Assembly (NCBI RefSeq): GCF_030730905.1
Contig: NZ_JAVAMP010000002.1
Coordinates: 372,001 to 436,000, forward strand
DNA from: Chengkuizengella axinellae
Lineage (GTDB): Bacteria; Bacillota; Bacilli; Paenibacillales; KCTC-33759
Direction of reading: 5' to 3'
Length of the DNA: 64,000 nt
Shown here: positions 23,670 through 32,674 of the stretch, one piece after another
Position numbering within the stretch: position 1 is the stretch's first letter
Layout: every line of letters starts with the position of its first letter
Translations under genes and position numbers: made by a program
Notes under the pieces: generated by a model
Database searches by the model: none
Seen by the model: only the letters and a program-made list of their open reading frames with translations
Told to the model about the DNA's origin: nothing

Positions 23670-23703
23670 TTGCTTATTAAAATTAATGTTATTATATATA
23701 ACA
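23670..23703 (+). promoter_or_regulatory. Probable urease promoter overlapped by GlnR/TnrA box 2
   Basis: TTGCTT (23670-23675) and TATATA (23693-23698) are 17 bp apart. The second perfect TGTNA-N7-TNACA site, TGTTATTATATATAACA (23687-23703), covers the -10 region. A protein bound here would block RNA polymerase. The centre lies 105 bp from box 1, about ten helical turns. Confidence 0.6.
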
Positions 23704-23745
23704 TGACCTAATCGTTTTTTTAGTAGATATTAAAGGAGGTTTAAT

Positions 23746-24048
23746 ATGCATTTAACTCCACGTGAAAGGGATATGCTGCTGATTAGTGTAGCTGCTGAAG
23801 TAGCAAGAAAAAGAAAAGAGCGAGGAGTAAAACTAAATTATCCAGAAGCTGTAGCTATGATTACGTCAGAAATTTTGGAAGGTGCAAGAGATGGAAAAAC
23901 TGTATCTGAATTGATGAGATTAGGGGGGACGTTTATTAAACGAGAAGACGTCATGGATGGAGTGCCTGAAATGATACCTGAAGTTCAAGTTGAAGCTACG
24001 TTCCCGGATGGTACGAAATTGGTTACAGTACATGAACCTATCCGTTGA
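23746..24048 (+). CDS. ureA: Urease gamma subunit
   Basis: This is a 100-residue protein, the standard size for UreA. It starts [13 protein letters not shown] and contains [27 protein letters not shown] and the end [14 protein letters not shown], all hallmarks of the gamma subunit. With UreB and UreC it forms the cytoplasmic nickel urease that splits urea into ammonia and carbamate. ATG 23746 has AAAGGAGG upstream. It is first in the operon ureABCFGD and follows two GlnR/TnrA boxes, which implies nitrogen control. Confidence 0.97.
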   Translation: MHLTPRERDMLLISVAAEVARKRKERGVKLNYPEAVAMITSEILEGARDGKTVSELMRLGGTFIKREDVMDGVPEMIPEVQVEATFPDGTKLVTVHEPIR

Positions 24049-24064
24049 ATAGGAGGATATACAT

Positions 24065-24439
24065 ATGATACCAGGTGAATATCGTTATGCAAAAGAATCC
24101 ATTACACTGAACAAAAATCGAAAAATAATTGAATTATTAGTCATAAATAAAGGAGATCGTCCTATTCAAGTAGGTTCACACTTTCATTTTTATGAAGTGA
24201 ACAGTGCCCTTGATTTTGATCGTAGTTTAAGCTATGGCATGAGACTAGATATACCTGCAGGAATGGCTATTCGCTTTGAGCCAGGGGAAGAAAAACCTGT
24301 TACCATTGTTGAACTTGGAGGGCAGAAGATTGTTTACGGTTTAAATAATTTAGTAAATGGAAAATTAGAATCTTCTCCTAACCCTGCAGAATTAAAACAA
24401 AGGATTGAAAAGTGGAAGGAGGCAAAAACACTTGAATAA
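24065..24439 (+). CDS. ureB: Urease beta subunit
   Basis: This is a 124-residue protein starting [16 protein letters not shown]. It contains [35 protein letters not shown] and the VTIVELGG strand of UreB. It is structural and supports the flap that covers the active site in UreC. The gene starts 16 bp after ureA with AGGAGGATAT in between and overlaps the ureC start by 8 bp. Length is near the family norm with a short charged C-terminal extension ([12 protein letters not shown]). Confidence 0.97.
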   Translation: MIPGEYRYAKESITLNKNRKIIELLVINKGDRPIQVGSHFHFYEVNSALDFDRSLSYGMRLDIPAGMAIRFEPGEEKPVTIVELGGQKIVYGLNNLVNGKLESSPNPAELKQRIEKWKEAKTLE

Positions 24440-26159
24440 TTTGTCTAGATCACAATATGCCTCTTTATATGGACCAACAATAGGTGATTCAATTCGGTTA
24501 GCAGATACTGAATTGTGGGCAACCATTGAGAAAGACCATACGGTTTATGGAGATGAATGCAAATTTGGGGGTGGGAAGGTGATCCGTGATGGGATGGGGC
24601 AATCTTCCACAGCTTCACATGGAGAAGGAGTACTGGATACAGTAATTACAAATGCAGTGATTATTGATCATTGGGGAATTGTAAAAGCAGATATTGGCAT
24701 TAGAGATGGGAGAATTGCAGGAATAGGCAAAGCAGGGAATCCACATACCATGGACGGTGTTCATAAAGACATGGTAATAGGAGCTGGAACAGAAGTCATT
24801 GCAGGGGAAGGCAGCATCGTTACAGCAGGAGGAGTGGATAGTCATATCCATTTTATATGCCCTCAACAAATAGAAACGGCTTTGGCATCAGGCATCACCA
24901 CTATGATTGGTGGTGGAACTGGACCTGCTACTGGAACCAATGCAACGACTTGTACACCAGGGCCTTGGAATATCCATCGAATGCTTGAAGCAGCAGAAGC
25001 TTTTCCGATGAACCTTGGTTTTCTAGGAAAAGGGAATAGTTCACAAACTGAACCTTTGATTGAACAAATAAAGGCGGGTGCGATCGGATTAAAGCTGCAT
25101 GAAGATTGGGGAACTACACCTTCAACGATTGATAATTGTTTATCTGTTGCAGATGATTACGATATTCAAGTAGCCATTCATACAGATACTTTAAATGAAT
25201 CTGGTTTTGTAGAAGATACTCTTTCGGCAATAAAAGGGAGAACAATACATACTTATCACACAGAAGGTGCAGGTGGTGGACATGCACCGGATATCATAAG
25301 AGCAGCCGGAGAGTCTCACATCATTCCCTCATCTACAAATCCAACAAGACCTTTTACAATAAATACAATTGATGAACATTTAGATATGTTAATGGTGTGC
25401 CATCATTTAGACAGCACTATACCTGAAGATGTTGCTTTTGCTGACTCTCGTATTCGACCTGAAACTATTGCAGCAGAAGACATCCTTCATGATCGAGGTG
25501 TATTTAGCATTATTAGTTCAGATTCTCAAGCGATGGGTAGAGTTGGAGAAGTGATCCTTAGAACTTGGCAGACAGCGGATAAAATGAAAAAACAGTTTGG
25601 GCAGCTTAATGATCATTCTCAGCAAAATAATATAGAAAATGATAACTATCGTATTCAGCGATACATTTCGAAGTACACGATCAACCCAGCAATCGCACAC
25701 GGTATTTCTCACCTTGTCGGATCGATTGAAGTGGGCAAATGGGCGGATCTTGTAGTATGGAAACCTGCATTTTTTGGTGTTAAACCTGAGCTGATTTTAA
25801 AGGGTGGGATGATTGCTTATGCTCAAATGGGTGATGCAAATGCCTCTATTCCTACACCGCAGCCTTACTATGGAAGAAAAATGTTTGGTTCATTTGGTCA
25901 AGCCCTGCACCAATCTTCCTTTACATTTGTATCTCAAATGGCTTATGAACAAGGGATTCATGAAAAATTAAAGCTAAAAAAACAAATCGCACCAGTGAAA
26001 AACTGTCGAGATATTGGAAAAAAAGATATGATTCATAATCACAACACGCCTGAAATAAAGGTAAACCCTGAAACTTATGAAGTGAAAGTGGATGGGGAGA
26101 AAATTAGCTGTGAGCCTGCAAAAAGTGTTCCAATGGCACAACGTTATTTTATGTATTAG
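24432..26159 (+). CDS. ureC: Urease alpha (catalytic) subunit
   Basis: This is a 575-residue protein. Nickel ligands are intact: His138 and His140 in SHIHF, the carbamylated Lys221 and His223 in GLKLHEDWG, the [12 protein letters not shown] loop, and the SSDSQAMGR aspartate. The catalytic flap His lies in the MVCHHLD segment. It hydrolyses urea in the cytoplasm. A TTG start at 24432 is chosen because AAGGAGG lies 9 nt upstream and the protein then begins [15 protein letters not shown], as in other UreC. The frame is open to 24405 without a better start. The start overlaps the ureB stop. Confidence 0.96.
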   Translation: MNNLSRSQYASLYGPTIGDSIRLADTELWATIEKDHTVYGDECKFGGGKVIRDGMGQSSTASHGEGVLDTVITNAVIIDHWGIVKADIGIRDGRIAGIGKAGNPHTMDGVHKDMVIGAGTEVIAGEGSIVTAGGVDSHIHFICPQQIETALASGITTMIGGGTGPATGTNATTCTPGPWNIHRMLEAAEAFPMNLGFLGKGNSSQTEPLIEQIKAGAIGLKLHEDWGTTPSTIDNCLSVADDYDIQVAIHTDTLNESGFVEDTLSAIKGRTIHTYHTEGAGGGHAPDIIRAAGESHIIPSSTNPTRPFTINTIDEHLDMLMVCHHLDSTIPEDVAFADSRIRPETIAAEDILHDRGVFSIISSDSQAMGRVGEVILRTWQTADKMKKQFGQLNDHSQQNNIENDNYRIQRYISKYTINPAIAHGISHLVGSIEVGKWADLVVWKPAFFGVKPELILKGGMIAYAQMGDANASIPTPQPYYGRKMFGSFGQALHQSSFTFVSQMAYEQGIHEKLKLKKQIAPVKNCRDIGKKDMIHNHNTPEIKVNPETYEVKVDGEKISCEPAKSVPMAQRYFMY

Positions 26160-26172
26160 GGAGGGGTCAGAC

Positions 26173-26862
26173 ATGAAGAGCGATTCAAAACTATTGTTTT
26201 ACGTACAAATTTTAGATTCTGCGCTCCCAATTGGCGGCTTCTCTCATTCTTTTGGACTAGAAACTTATATACAGGATGGGAAAATCAACAATTTACAAGA
26301 GCTTGAGAGTTTTATTCATTCTCAGATCCATCATTCTCTAGTTCGTTTTGATAGCCTAGCAATCAAAGGAATTTATGAATCCATACAACAACAAGATTAC
26401 GAAATGGTCTTCTTTTTTGATCAAATTATAAATGTTCAACGTACTGCGAGAGAATCGAGAGAAGCGTTGCTTAAAATGGGTAAAAGGTTACTAAAGTTAG
26501 CCCATACTATATATCCTTGGATGAACCTTAAACCACTTAAAGAGTATTTTATAAAAAATAAAAGTATTACATTACCTACGGTTCATACCTATATAGCTTT
26601 CCATTTAGGGATTGGTTTAGATGAAACAGTTAAAGGTTATTGTTATACAAATGTTGTCACAACGGTTAACAGTGCCTTGCGGTTAATGTCTATTGGTCAA
26701 ACAGATGGACAAGTGATAATCAGTCGTGCAATTCCTGTGATCGAAGAAGAGTGGGGAAATGTAAAGAAGTTGAATCCTGAAACATTACATTCATTTGCAC
26801 CTGAACAAGAAATCTATGCTATGAACCACGAAACGTTGTATTCAAGATTATTTATGTCGTGA
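26173..26862 (+). CDS. ureF: Urease accessory protein UreF
   Basis: This is a 229-residue, mostly helical protein. It contains DSALPIGGFSHSFGLET, the signature of UreF, and the late SALRLMSIGQTDGQ segment. UreF binds UreD on apo-urease and gates GTP hydrolysis by UreG during nickel insertion. ATG 26173 has GGGAGGGG upstream and is 13 bp from ureC; an earlier in-frame start inside ureC is unlikely. The usual ureE gene, expected between ureC and ureF, is absent. Confidence 0.92.
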   Translation: MKSDSKLLFYVQILDSALPIGGFSHSFGLETYIQDGKINNLQELESFIHSQIHHSLVRFDSLAIKGIYESIQQQDYEMVFFFDQIINVQRTARESREALLKMGKRLLKLAHTIYPWMNLKPLKEYFIKNKSITLPTVHTYIAFHLGIGLDETVKGYCYTNVVTTVNSALRLMSIGQTDGQVIISRAIPVIEEEWGNVKKLNPETLHSFAPEQEIYAMNHETLYSRLFMS

Positions 26863-26883
26863 AAAATAAGAGGAGTGATCATA

Positions 26884-27567
26884 ATGTGTGAAGGATCAAA
26901 TCATACGCATCATCATTGGGAAACACCTGCAGTAGAAACAAATCGCCCAATTCGATTTGGAATAGGAGGCCCAGTAGGGTCAGGTAAAACAGAATTAGTG
27001 GATAAACTCTCTAAGCGTTTGAGAGAACGTTACAGCTTGGGTGTGATTACAAATGATATTTATACAAAAGAGGATGCAGACATCTTGATTAGAAAAGGGG
27101 CTTTACCTGCTGAGAGAATTGTTGGAGTTGAGACGGGAGGATGTCCTCACACAGCGATTCGAGAAGATGCTTCAATGAACTTCGAAGCTATTGAAGAGCT
27201 TGAGGAAAGATTTGACGATTTGGAAATTCTATTTATTGAGAGTGGGGGGGATAATTTAGCCGCAGCATTCAGTCCGGAACTAGTAGATCGTTTTATTTAC
27301 ATTATAGATGTAGCACAAGGAGAGAAAATTCCTAGAAAAGGAGGGCCAGGAATTATAAGGTCCGATTTATTGCTTATCAATAAAACAGATCTAGCTCCTC
27401 ATGTGGGTGCGAGTTTGGAAGTAATGGATCAAGATACAAAAAAGATGCGAGAAAGTCGCCCTTTTATCTTCTCAAACTTGTTGAGTGAAGAAGGAGTTGA
27501 TGAAATTGTGAATTGGATTGAGCATCAATTAGATCATAATAACAAAGTGGTTTCAAATGGCTCTTAA
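26884..27567 (+). CDS. ureG: Urease accessory GTPase UreG with His-rich N-terminus
   Basis: This is a 227-residue SIMIBI-class GTPase. The P-loop is GGPVGSGKT, the metal-binding CPH motif is in [14 protein letters not shown], and the ESGGDNLAA and [10 protein letters not shown] motifs follow. UreG delivers Ni to urease. The first 23 residues are an extension rich in possible metal ligands ([13 protein letters not shown]), unlike the minimal UreG that begins a few residues before the P-loop. ATG 26884 lies 8 nt after AAGAGGAG. In an operon without ureE, this tail could substitute as nickel store. UreD starts 11 bp before its stop. Confidence 0.95.
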   Translation: MCEGSNHTHHHWETPAVETNRPIRFGIGGPVGSGKTELVDKLSKRLRERYSLGVITNDIYTKEDADILIRKGALPAERIVGVETGGCPHTAIREDASMNFEAIEELEERFDDLEILFIESGGDNLAAAFSPELVDRFIYIIDVAQGEKIPRKGGPGIIRSDLLLINKTDLAPHVGASLEVMDQDTKKMRESRPFIFSNLLSEEGVDEIVNWIEHQLDHNNKVVSNGS

Positions 27568-28402
27568 CCATCTTCCCTATAAATATCAAGTTAGGAAGAG
27601 TATTCTAAATGGTGAATTCTGTTTAAGAAATGGTAAAACCACATTAGTGGACCGATTTCATCAATCCCCTTTAAAAATATCTAAAACACATCCATTTGAA
27701 AATTCAAGCCAATTATATGTGTGTGTAATGGATTGCTCGCCAGGGATGTTAGATGGGGACGAATATGATATTCATATGAATTTTGGAGAACAGACAGAAG
27801 TATATTTGACTAATCAAGCTTATACCAAAATTCATCCATCACAAAATTTAGGAGTAAAGATAAATCAAAGATATGATGTGAAAATAGGAGCATTGTTGGA
27901 GTACTTTCCTGAGCCTATGGTTCCATTTGCAAAAAGTTGTTTTCAAGGGGAAACAACATTTCAGTTAGAGAAGGACGCATCATTAGTCACTGCGGATATA
28001 TTGACACCAGGACGCATTCATTTAGGTGAATCCTTTGATTATCAATCATTCAATAACACACTGAAAGTATATCGAGACGATAAATTAATTGCATGGGATA
28101 GATTTCATTTGAACCCTTCAAACCATCATTTTCGAACTGAAGGCTCTTTCGGAGAATATACCCATATGGGATCGTTTTGGATATTTTCTAAATATGTAGA
28201 TGATGAGTTGTTGAAGCGGATTCGTGATGGTATTGAAGAGTTGCCGAATATTTTTGCAGGAGCAAGTTTTACTTCCGAACAGGGTATATGTGTACGTATA
28301 CTCGGACATAAGGCTTGGGAATTGCAGCAATGTACAGAAAACTTATGGAACATTTGGAGGGAGCATGCTTATATGGGGGCTGCTCCCCTGATAAGAAAAT
28401 GA
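27557..28402 (+). CDS. ureD: Urease accessory protein UreD
   Basis: This is a 281-residue protein. It shows the UreD features [50 protein letters not shown] and a final beta-rich half. It is the scaffold that holds UreF and UreG on apo-urease. ATG 27557 overlaps ureG, so it is translated by coupling; only a weak AGTGG lies upstream. It is last in the operon and a terminator follows 8 bp after the stop. Confidence 0.93.
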   Translation: MALNHLPYKYQVRKSILNGEFCLRNGKTTLVDRFHQSPLKISKTHPFENSSQLYVCVMDCSPGMLDGDEYDIHMNFGEQTEVYLTNQAYTKIHPSQNLGVKINQRYDVKIGALLEYFPEPMVPFAKSCFQGETTFQLEKDASLVTADILTPGRIHLGESFDYQSFNNTLKVYRDDKLIAWDRFHLNPSNHHFRTEGSFGEYTHMGSFWIFSKYVDDELLKRIRDGIEELPNIFAGASFTSEQGICVRILGHKAWELQQCTENLWNIWREHAYMGAAPLIRK

Positions 28403-28410
28403 TATAAAAT

Positions 28411-28447
28411 TCTTACACTGTATTTTTATGGTGTGAGTTTTTTAATT
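28411..28447 (+). terminator. Urease operon terminator
   Basis: CTTACAC and GTGTGAG pair around a 12-nt A/T-rich loop and are followed by TTTTTTAATTTT. It lies directly after ureD. Confidence 0.8.
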
Positions 28448-28502
28448 TTGTACGACATTTATATTTGGATTACATATAAAAATAAGTGGAAACCTAACAC
28501 AC

Positions 28503-28742
28503 TTCAATGATAATATATGGAAATATAACTGCAAATATTTGGCTCACAACATCATGGGCTGCAAGTTGGTATATCATCAATCCGATGAAATTAGTTTGCT
28601 TTTAACGAATTATGATAAGCTAACGACAGAATCGTGGTATAACAACAATAGTCAAAAAATTAGTTCTGTGTCTGTATCGATAGCGAAAGCAAAATTTAAT
28701 GAAGTGATGAGAGGAAAATATATCAAAATGAATTTAAGGTGA
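28503..28742 (+). pseudogene. Thg1-like (3'-5' RNA polymerase) gene fragment
   Basis: The frame reads FNDNIWKYNCKYLAHNI, MGCKLVYHQSDEISLLLTN, YDKLTTESWYNNNSQK, then SIAKAKFNE, and stops. This matches the middle of the Thg1 superfamily, where Q-S-D-E-I-S-[FL]-L-L is part of the catalytic palm. The upstream catalytic D-G-R region and the C-terminal half are missing, and no start with ribosome binding site is present, so only about 80 of some 240 residues remain. Bacterial Thg1-like proteins repair tRNA 5' ends. The spacer 28448-28502 and 28743-28846 shows nothing else. Confidence 0.6.
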
Positions 28743-28846
28743 ATAAAATATGAAAATAGTTATTCTTTGGAATGCATGATTCTATTTATAGAATATACAA
28801 AGAGAAATGATTAAATTAAAAATAGGAGTAAGAGGAGGCGCAAATA

Positions 28847-29614
28847 GTGAGAATAGGTCTAGCTCAAACAAGATTTCCTCAATCTTCATCTAATGGCGTG
28901 GAAATTGTAAAGGATATGATAAAAAAAGCACAACTACATGAGTGTGATATGATTTGTTTTCCTGAATCTATCATTCCTGGAATGCGTGGTGTAGGGTTTG
29001 AAGTTGAGGAGTACGATCATAAAGTTGTTAAAGCTGCATTAGAAGAGGTTTGTGATTTTGCAAAACAATCTACAATGGCAGTTATTTTACCTATGGAATG
29101 GAAAGATGAACTTGGATATCATTTGGTCGCTTTTGTTATAAATAAAAATGGAGAAGTTCTAGACTATCAAATTAAGAATCAAATCGATCCTACTGAAGAT
29201 GATTTTGGTTTTGTACCAGGGGATAGACGTCATTTATTTGAAATCAATAATGTGAAATTTGGTATTGTCATTTGCCATGAAGGGTGGAGATATCCAGAAA
29301 CTGTTCGTTGGGCTGCTGTGAGAGGAGCAAGTATTGTGTTCCACCCTCAGGTTACGATAAACGTAGACAACCCTGAATTTTATGATAATGCAATGATATG
29401 CAGAAGTATGGAAAATAATATTTATTTTGCTAGTGTAAATTATGCCTTGGAAAATCAGGAAAGTACATCGGCTTTAATTTCTCCAACAGGAGAGCGTTTA
29501 ATAGAAGGTAGAAAAAACAACGAAGAATTATTAGTATATGATATTGATCCAGATCAAGCGACTAGACTATTAGCGAAACGTTTTAAACCAGAGTTACTGA
29601 AAGACTCGTTTTGA
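28847..29614 (+). CDS. Carbon-nitrogen hydrolase (nitrilase superfamily)
   Basis: This is a 255-residue protein with the Glu-Lys-Cys triad: Glu in CFPESIIPG, Lys in IKNQIDPTEDD, and Cys in VICHEGWRYPE. Such enzymes hydrolyse or condense amides; the substrate is unclear and need not be a nitrile. It is cytoplasmic with no signal peptide. The GTG at 28847 follows AAGAGGAGG at about 8 nt. It lies downstream of the urease cluster but is separated by a terminator and the Thg1 remnant, so a joint nitrogen role is possible but not shown. Confidence 0.85.
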   Translation: MRIGLAQTRFPQSSSNGVEIVKDMIKKAQLHECDMICFPESIIPGMRGVGFEVEEYDHKVVKAALEEVCDFAKQSTMAVILPMEWKDELGYHLVAFVINKNGEVLDYQIKNQIDPTEDDFGFVPGDRRHLFEINNVKFGIVICHEGWRYPETVRWAAVRGASIVFHPQVTINVDNPEFYDNAMICRSMENNIYFASVNYALENQESTSALISPTGERLIEGRKNNEELLVYDIDPDQATRLLAKRFKPELLKDSF

Positions 29615-29640
29615 TTATTGTGGCACCAAAGATATAATGG

Positions 29641-29725
29641 AATCAAAAAAGAGTCGTGAGGAAAAGGTGGTGGGAAGACCTCAGCGACTCTTAACCCAAA
29701 AGATAAAATTCAACTTTTAAGTTGT
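29641..29725 (-). ncRNA. Candidate small RNA ending in a strong terminator
   Basis: On the minus strand a promoter at 29760-29732 should start transcription near 29725. The roughly 80-nt product would contain a 5' hairpin (CAACTT-AA-AAGTTG) and a long stem (AAGAGTCGCTGAGG paired with CCTCACGACTCTT, one bulge) followed by six Ts. The apical loop is C-rich (CCCACCACCTTTT) and thus complementary to Shine-Dalgarno-like AAAGGTGGTGG. No coding gene on this strand could use the terminator. It is a prediction only. Confidence 0.5.
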
Positions 29726-29731
29726 ATAGTT

Positions 29732-29760
29732 AGTATACAATAACTATCATTAATTGTAAA
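29732..29760 (-). promoter_or_regulatory. Sigma-A promoter for the candidate small RNA
   Basis: TTTACA (29760-29755) and TATACT (29737-29732) on the minus strand are separated by exactly 17 bp and each differs by one base from consensus. There is no minus-strand protein gene downstream before 29615. Confidence 0.5.
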
Positions 29761-29867
29761 TTATTCTCTAGCAAAGGATTTTAGTAAAATAAATCCAGTT
29801 TTTCACGAAACTTTATACTGGTATTTTCGTCTCAATATAGTAACTCCTAAAAAAGGAAGTGGGGTAA

Positions 29868-30245
29868 ATGAGGCGATTTATTTTTTTAGTTTTATCTGTT
29901 TTTTCAATCGGAATTATATTAGTAGTTGGGAATAGTCAGGAAAAAATCTCTATAAATATTGGAGAAGCATCCAAATATGCAGAAAGAACGATCAATGAAA
30001 CAGGTAAGGTAACGGCGTTGGCATTTGATGGAGATCGTTCTGTTAGCTTTAGAGTCATGGTTGAAGATAACGTAACAAAAGAAGAGGCAGAGAATGTAGT
30101 AAGTGAATTTTTAGAACTTGCAACTAGTCATTTCAGTGAGAATTGGGACTATGCTAATTTAAGCTTTGATTTTAAAAAGTGGAGTGATGGAAGCATAGCA
30201 TATAAAGGTTATAAAATGGCAGGTTCAGATTTGGTTTGGCATTAG
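29868..30245 (+). CDS. Small exported protein of unknown function
   Basis: This is a 125-residue protein. The N-terminus (MRRFIFLVLSVFSIGIILVVG) is a signal peptide or anchor without lipobox cysteine. The mature part contains a compact alpha/beta region (VTKEEAENVVSEFLELA, then WDYANLSFDFKKWSDGS). No family is recognised. ATG 29868 follows AAGGAAGTGGGGTAA. It stands alone between the candidate sRNA and a long spacer. Confidence 0.55.
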   Translation: MRRFIFLVLSVFSIGIILVVGNSQEKISINIGEASKYAERTINETGKVTALAFDGDRSVSFRVMVEDNVTKEEAENVVSEFLELATSHFSENWDYANLSFDFKKWSDGSIAYKGYKMAGSDLVWH

Positions 30246-30656
30246 CTCGTAATAATGGTAAACCTAAACATCCTTCCATTCTTCTTTCCTTATTTATATT
30301 TGTTTGCCAGTGGCTAATTACATAAATCATTCGTGTTTTTTTATCAAAAGCTCCTTCTCAAGCAAAGTAACTATTTCATTTGAAATATTAGCTTCTGAGC
30401 TAATATTTTCCATATATTATCCATATGCTCCTTTTCATAAAATCTAATTAGAACTCAATAGTTTTGCCACAAAGCCCTTCTGGTAAATATCGTTAAAAAA
30501 ACCTTCGAAACCTCTAAAGAAGGATTCAAAGACATCTCTGATGTTGACACGTGATAATAATAATTTAAAAACCTTAGATGAAATGTTAAGATGATAATAA
30601 GATTCAAACTTATAACTTTTATAAGAGATAAAATCATAAAGGGATGGTTTATATAA
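30246..30656. other. Spacer of 411 bp without a clear gene
   Basis: No convincing full gene is seen. Two short coding-like stretches are present. One is a minus-strand 28-codon frame at 30413-30327 (MENISSEANISNEIV..., AAGGAG 13 nt upstream). The other is a plus-strand tail near 30470-30563 (ALLVNIVKKTFETSKEGF... then stop) without a start. Either may be a remnant. The spacer ends with the AAAGGGATGG site of the next gene. Confidence 0.4.
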
Positions 30657-31190
30657 ATGAATCATACAACACAATACCCCGAGGAATATATTAAATACCT
30701 AGTTTATTTTCATGGTGAACGAGACTACTTTGAATGTCATGAAATATTAGAAGAGTATTGGAAGGAAAAAGAAAAACCAGAATTAGATGCTGCATGGGTT
30801 GGTTTGATTCAGGTAGCGGTTTCTTTGTATCATCAACGTAGGAATAATGTAAAGGGTGCTATTAAAATGATGCGAAGTGCAATTTCTAATTTAACTGAGA
30901 TAGATCTACAAATGCTTGGAATAAATGCAAAAGTCTTTTTGGAACAGTTAAGGAGTAGATTGACAAATTTAATCTCAAATGAGGCATTGGTGTATGAGGA
31001 TATGAATATTCCATTAAAAGATGTACATTTAATTAAAAAATGTAAACAGCTCTGTAAGGACAATAATCTATCCTGGCAAAGTCATAGTAATATAAATGAT
31101 GAAGCATTAATTCATAAACATACATTAAGGGATCGCTCTGAAGTGATCAAATCTAGAGAATTGGCTAAAACAGAAAAGAACAAAAAATAA
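30657..31190 (+). CDS. DUF309 domain protein
   Basis: This is a 177-residue protein. The N-terminal 100 residues carry YFHGERDYFECHEILEEYW and WVGLIQVAVSLYHQRRNN, the H-E-x-L-E and Q-x-A-x-x-x-H-x-x-R-x-N pattern of the DUF309 helical family (YpuF-like in Bacillus). The family's function is unknown. The C-terminal 60 residues are charged and outside the domain. ATG 30657 lies 9 nt after AAAGGGATGG. It is convergent with the spo0M-like gene. Confidence 0.8.
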   Translation: MNHTTQYPEEYIKYLVYFHGERDYFECHEILEEYWKEKEKPELDAAWVGLIQVAVSLYHQRRNNVKGAIKMMRSAISNLTEIDLQMLGINAKVFLEQLRSRLTNLISNEALVYEDMNIPLKDVHLIKKCKQLCKDNNLSWQSHSNINDEALIHKHTLRDRSEVIKSRELAKTEKNKK

Positions 31191-31221
31191 CTTCAATCCA
31201 ATAGATTTTCTTGTATATAAA

Positions 31222-31259
31222 AAGCATCTCAATCCAATGGATAAAGGTTTGAGATGCTT
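31222..31259. terminator. Terminator between DUF309 and Spo0M genes
   Basis: AAGCATCTCAA and TTGAGATGCTT form a perfect 11-bp stem. The minus-strand reading continues into TTTTTAT, so it is best for the Spo0M gene; the plus strand has only TAGTTATTAT. Confidence 0.8.
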
Positions 31260-31298
31260 AGTTATTATAATAGAGTTTATGAATTATAGTTTTTAATT

Positions 31299-32075
31299 TT
31301 AACTATGTTTTTCAATAATTTCGTATAAACCGTTCTGTAAGTTTGGAATATCTTCTACTGTATAAGTGAAACGTATAACACTTTCATCCTTCTCTAACAT
31401 TTCAGATAATAACCCCTTAAACCCTCTAGCTTTTCTATCTACTTCTAGAACTACAGTAATTTGACTTTCTTCAGCAAACAATACTACTTCCAACTCATCT
31501 AATTTCCCTTTAAAAGGACCAGAAGTTGGTTTGAATTCAAATTCTTGAATAAAGGGAAGTCTATTACTTAAAGATTTAGAAGCTTCACATTCTACCTCAT
31601 ACAAACGAAATCCTAAATCTTCAAGTGATTTAAATAAGCCGTCTATTAAATGATTAGGAGTTATTTTAATAGAGTCTCTGTCACTTGGGTCAACTGCGTT
31701 ATCAATGTCAAGTCCAGTTTGAATCCATGCTTTAGTTTTACCTATTGTTAATGGAGTATCATATGGAAGTTGGATTTGAACAGGAAACTCTTTTTTCTCA
31801 CCTTTGCCAATTGTAAATGGCTCGCTGATTTTTATTTTGTTTAGTACAGCTTGTTTTGTCAAATCTACTTCATTATCGTTAATTTCTCGCTCTTCAGTGT
31901 ATGTCGTTACAATGGATAGATATACATCTTCAATTTTTTGCTCTACCTTTCCACCCTCTATATGTACTACCCCTTCTATGATGTCACCTGGCACAAATTC
32001 ATCATTGTTTAATACAGTATCGACTTTGGCTGATCCAATTCCTATACTGGATAACATTTTTTTCATAAATGACAT
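31299..32075 (-). CDS. spo0M: Sporulation-control protein Spo0M
   Basis: This is a 258-residue protein with an arrestin-like beta-sandwich. It begins MSFMKKMLSSIGIGSAKVDT and contains the motifs PGDIIEGVVHIEGG, KKEFPVQIQLPYDTPLTIGK, WIQTGLDIDNAVDP and GLFKSLEDLGFRLYEVECE, all typical of SpoOM. In Bacillus it influences sporulation entry and cell envelope processes. Length matches the family. GGAGG lies about 12 nt before the ATG at 32075. It is monocistronic and ends at the terminator shared with DUF309. Confidence 0.9.
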   Translation of the reverse strand: MSFMKKMLSSIGIGSAKVDTVLNNDEFVPGDIIEGVVHIEGGKVEQKIEDVYLSIVTTYTEEREINDNEVDLTKQAVLNKIKISEPFTIGKGEKKEFPVQIQLPYDTPLTIGKTKAWIQTGLDIDNAVDPSDRDSIKITPNHLIDGLFKSLEDLGFRLYEVECEASKSLSNRLPFIQEFEFKPTSGPFKGKLDELEVVLFAEESQITVVLEVDRKARGFKGLLSEMLEKDESVIRFTYTVEDIPNLQNGLYEIIEKHS

Positions 32076-32263
32076 TATGTATCATGACCTCCTAAAAAAA
32101 TTTACCTAGTATATTATCTCATTTATTTGAAAAAATATCAAAAATATATAGAGAATCTTATTTTCATTGTGTGTTAATAACCTAAAGACAAGATAATTAA
32201 ATATTTTTTTCATAATACATCATTTTTATTCAAATATTTTATTGAAAAAAAAGAAGAAAATTG

Positions 32264-32305
32264 TTGAAGGATTCCAATATCTAACATATAATATGGTCAT
32301 ACCAT
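32264..32305 (+). promoter_or_regulatory. Promoter with palindromic operator in the collagenase leader region
   Basis: TTGAAG (32264-32269) and a perfect TATAAT (32287-32292) are 17 bp apart. The palindrome ATGGTCATACCAT (32293-32305) directly follows the -10 and covers the expected start site, a typical repressor position. The spacing suggests a GntR-like or similar dimer. It points toward the collagenase gene, which starts 450 bp later. Confidence 0.5.
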
Positions 32306-32660
32306 TATATATTATGATGTTATAACCTTTTGAAAGGTGGTGGTATTATCAGTGGAAGCGACTAACTGAAAAGTAAAAGCTAATTCAGATATCATTACTA
32401 TTTTTTACACTCCATAATTTAGAAACATTCATTCTTCTTCTTTGGTTAATTAACCCCTGTAATAGTTATAATCCTTCTTTATTAATCATTTTACCTGTAC
32501 CAATACTATTATTTTTTCTTTCACCTTAGTAAATTTAATTCCACCAATTACAGTTGCAAGTATAGAAAAATCGAAGTAACGATGGATATAAATTTGAAAA
32601 GACTTTACTTTTACTGCAGTTAATCGTATCTGCAAAAGAAAATTAAAACATAACATCAAG
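32306..32660 (+). other. Long leader region upstream of collagenase
   Basis: No gene is seen. A strong Shine-Dalgarno-like AAAGGTGGTGG (32333-32343) is followed 8 nt later by GTG and a five-codon frame (MEATN, 32352-32369), perhaps a leader peptide or the scar of a gene. The rest is AT-rich without structure I can name, up to the cre site. Confidence 0.35.
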
Positions 32661-32674
32661 TGTAAGCGTTTACA
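32661..32674. promoter_or_regulatory. cre site (CcpA operator)
   Basis: TGTAAGCGTTTACA matches the catabolite-responsive element TGWAARCGYTWNCW at every position. It is 77 bp before the first collagenase start and downstream of the promoter at 32264, a position where CcpA usually blocks transcription. This implies carbon catabolite repression of the protease. Confidence 0.75.

Noticed and set aside
24615..24869. Minus-strand 84-codon frame inside ureC
   Set aside because: Shadow of the conserved ureC coding frame.
28539..28742. 67-codon frame as a complete small gene
   Set aside because: Similarity to Thg1 begins before its TTG and ends mid-domain, so it is a fragment, not a gene.
30444..30674. 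Overlapping minus-strand frames of 76 and 60 codons
   Set aside because: No ribosome binding site, aromatic-rich composition typical of AT-rich noise, and overlap with the start of the DUF309 gene.
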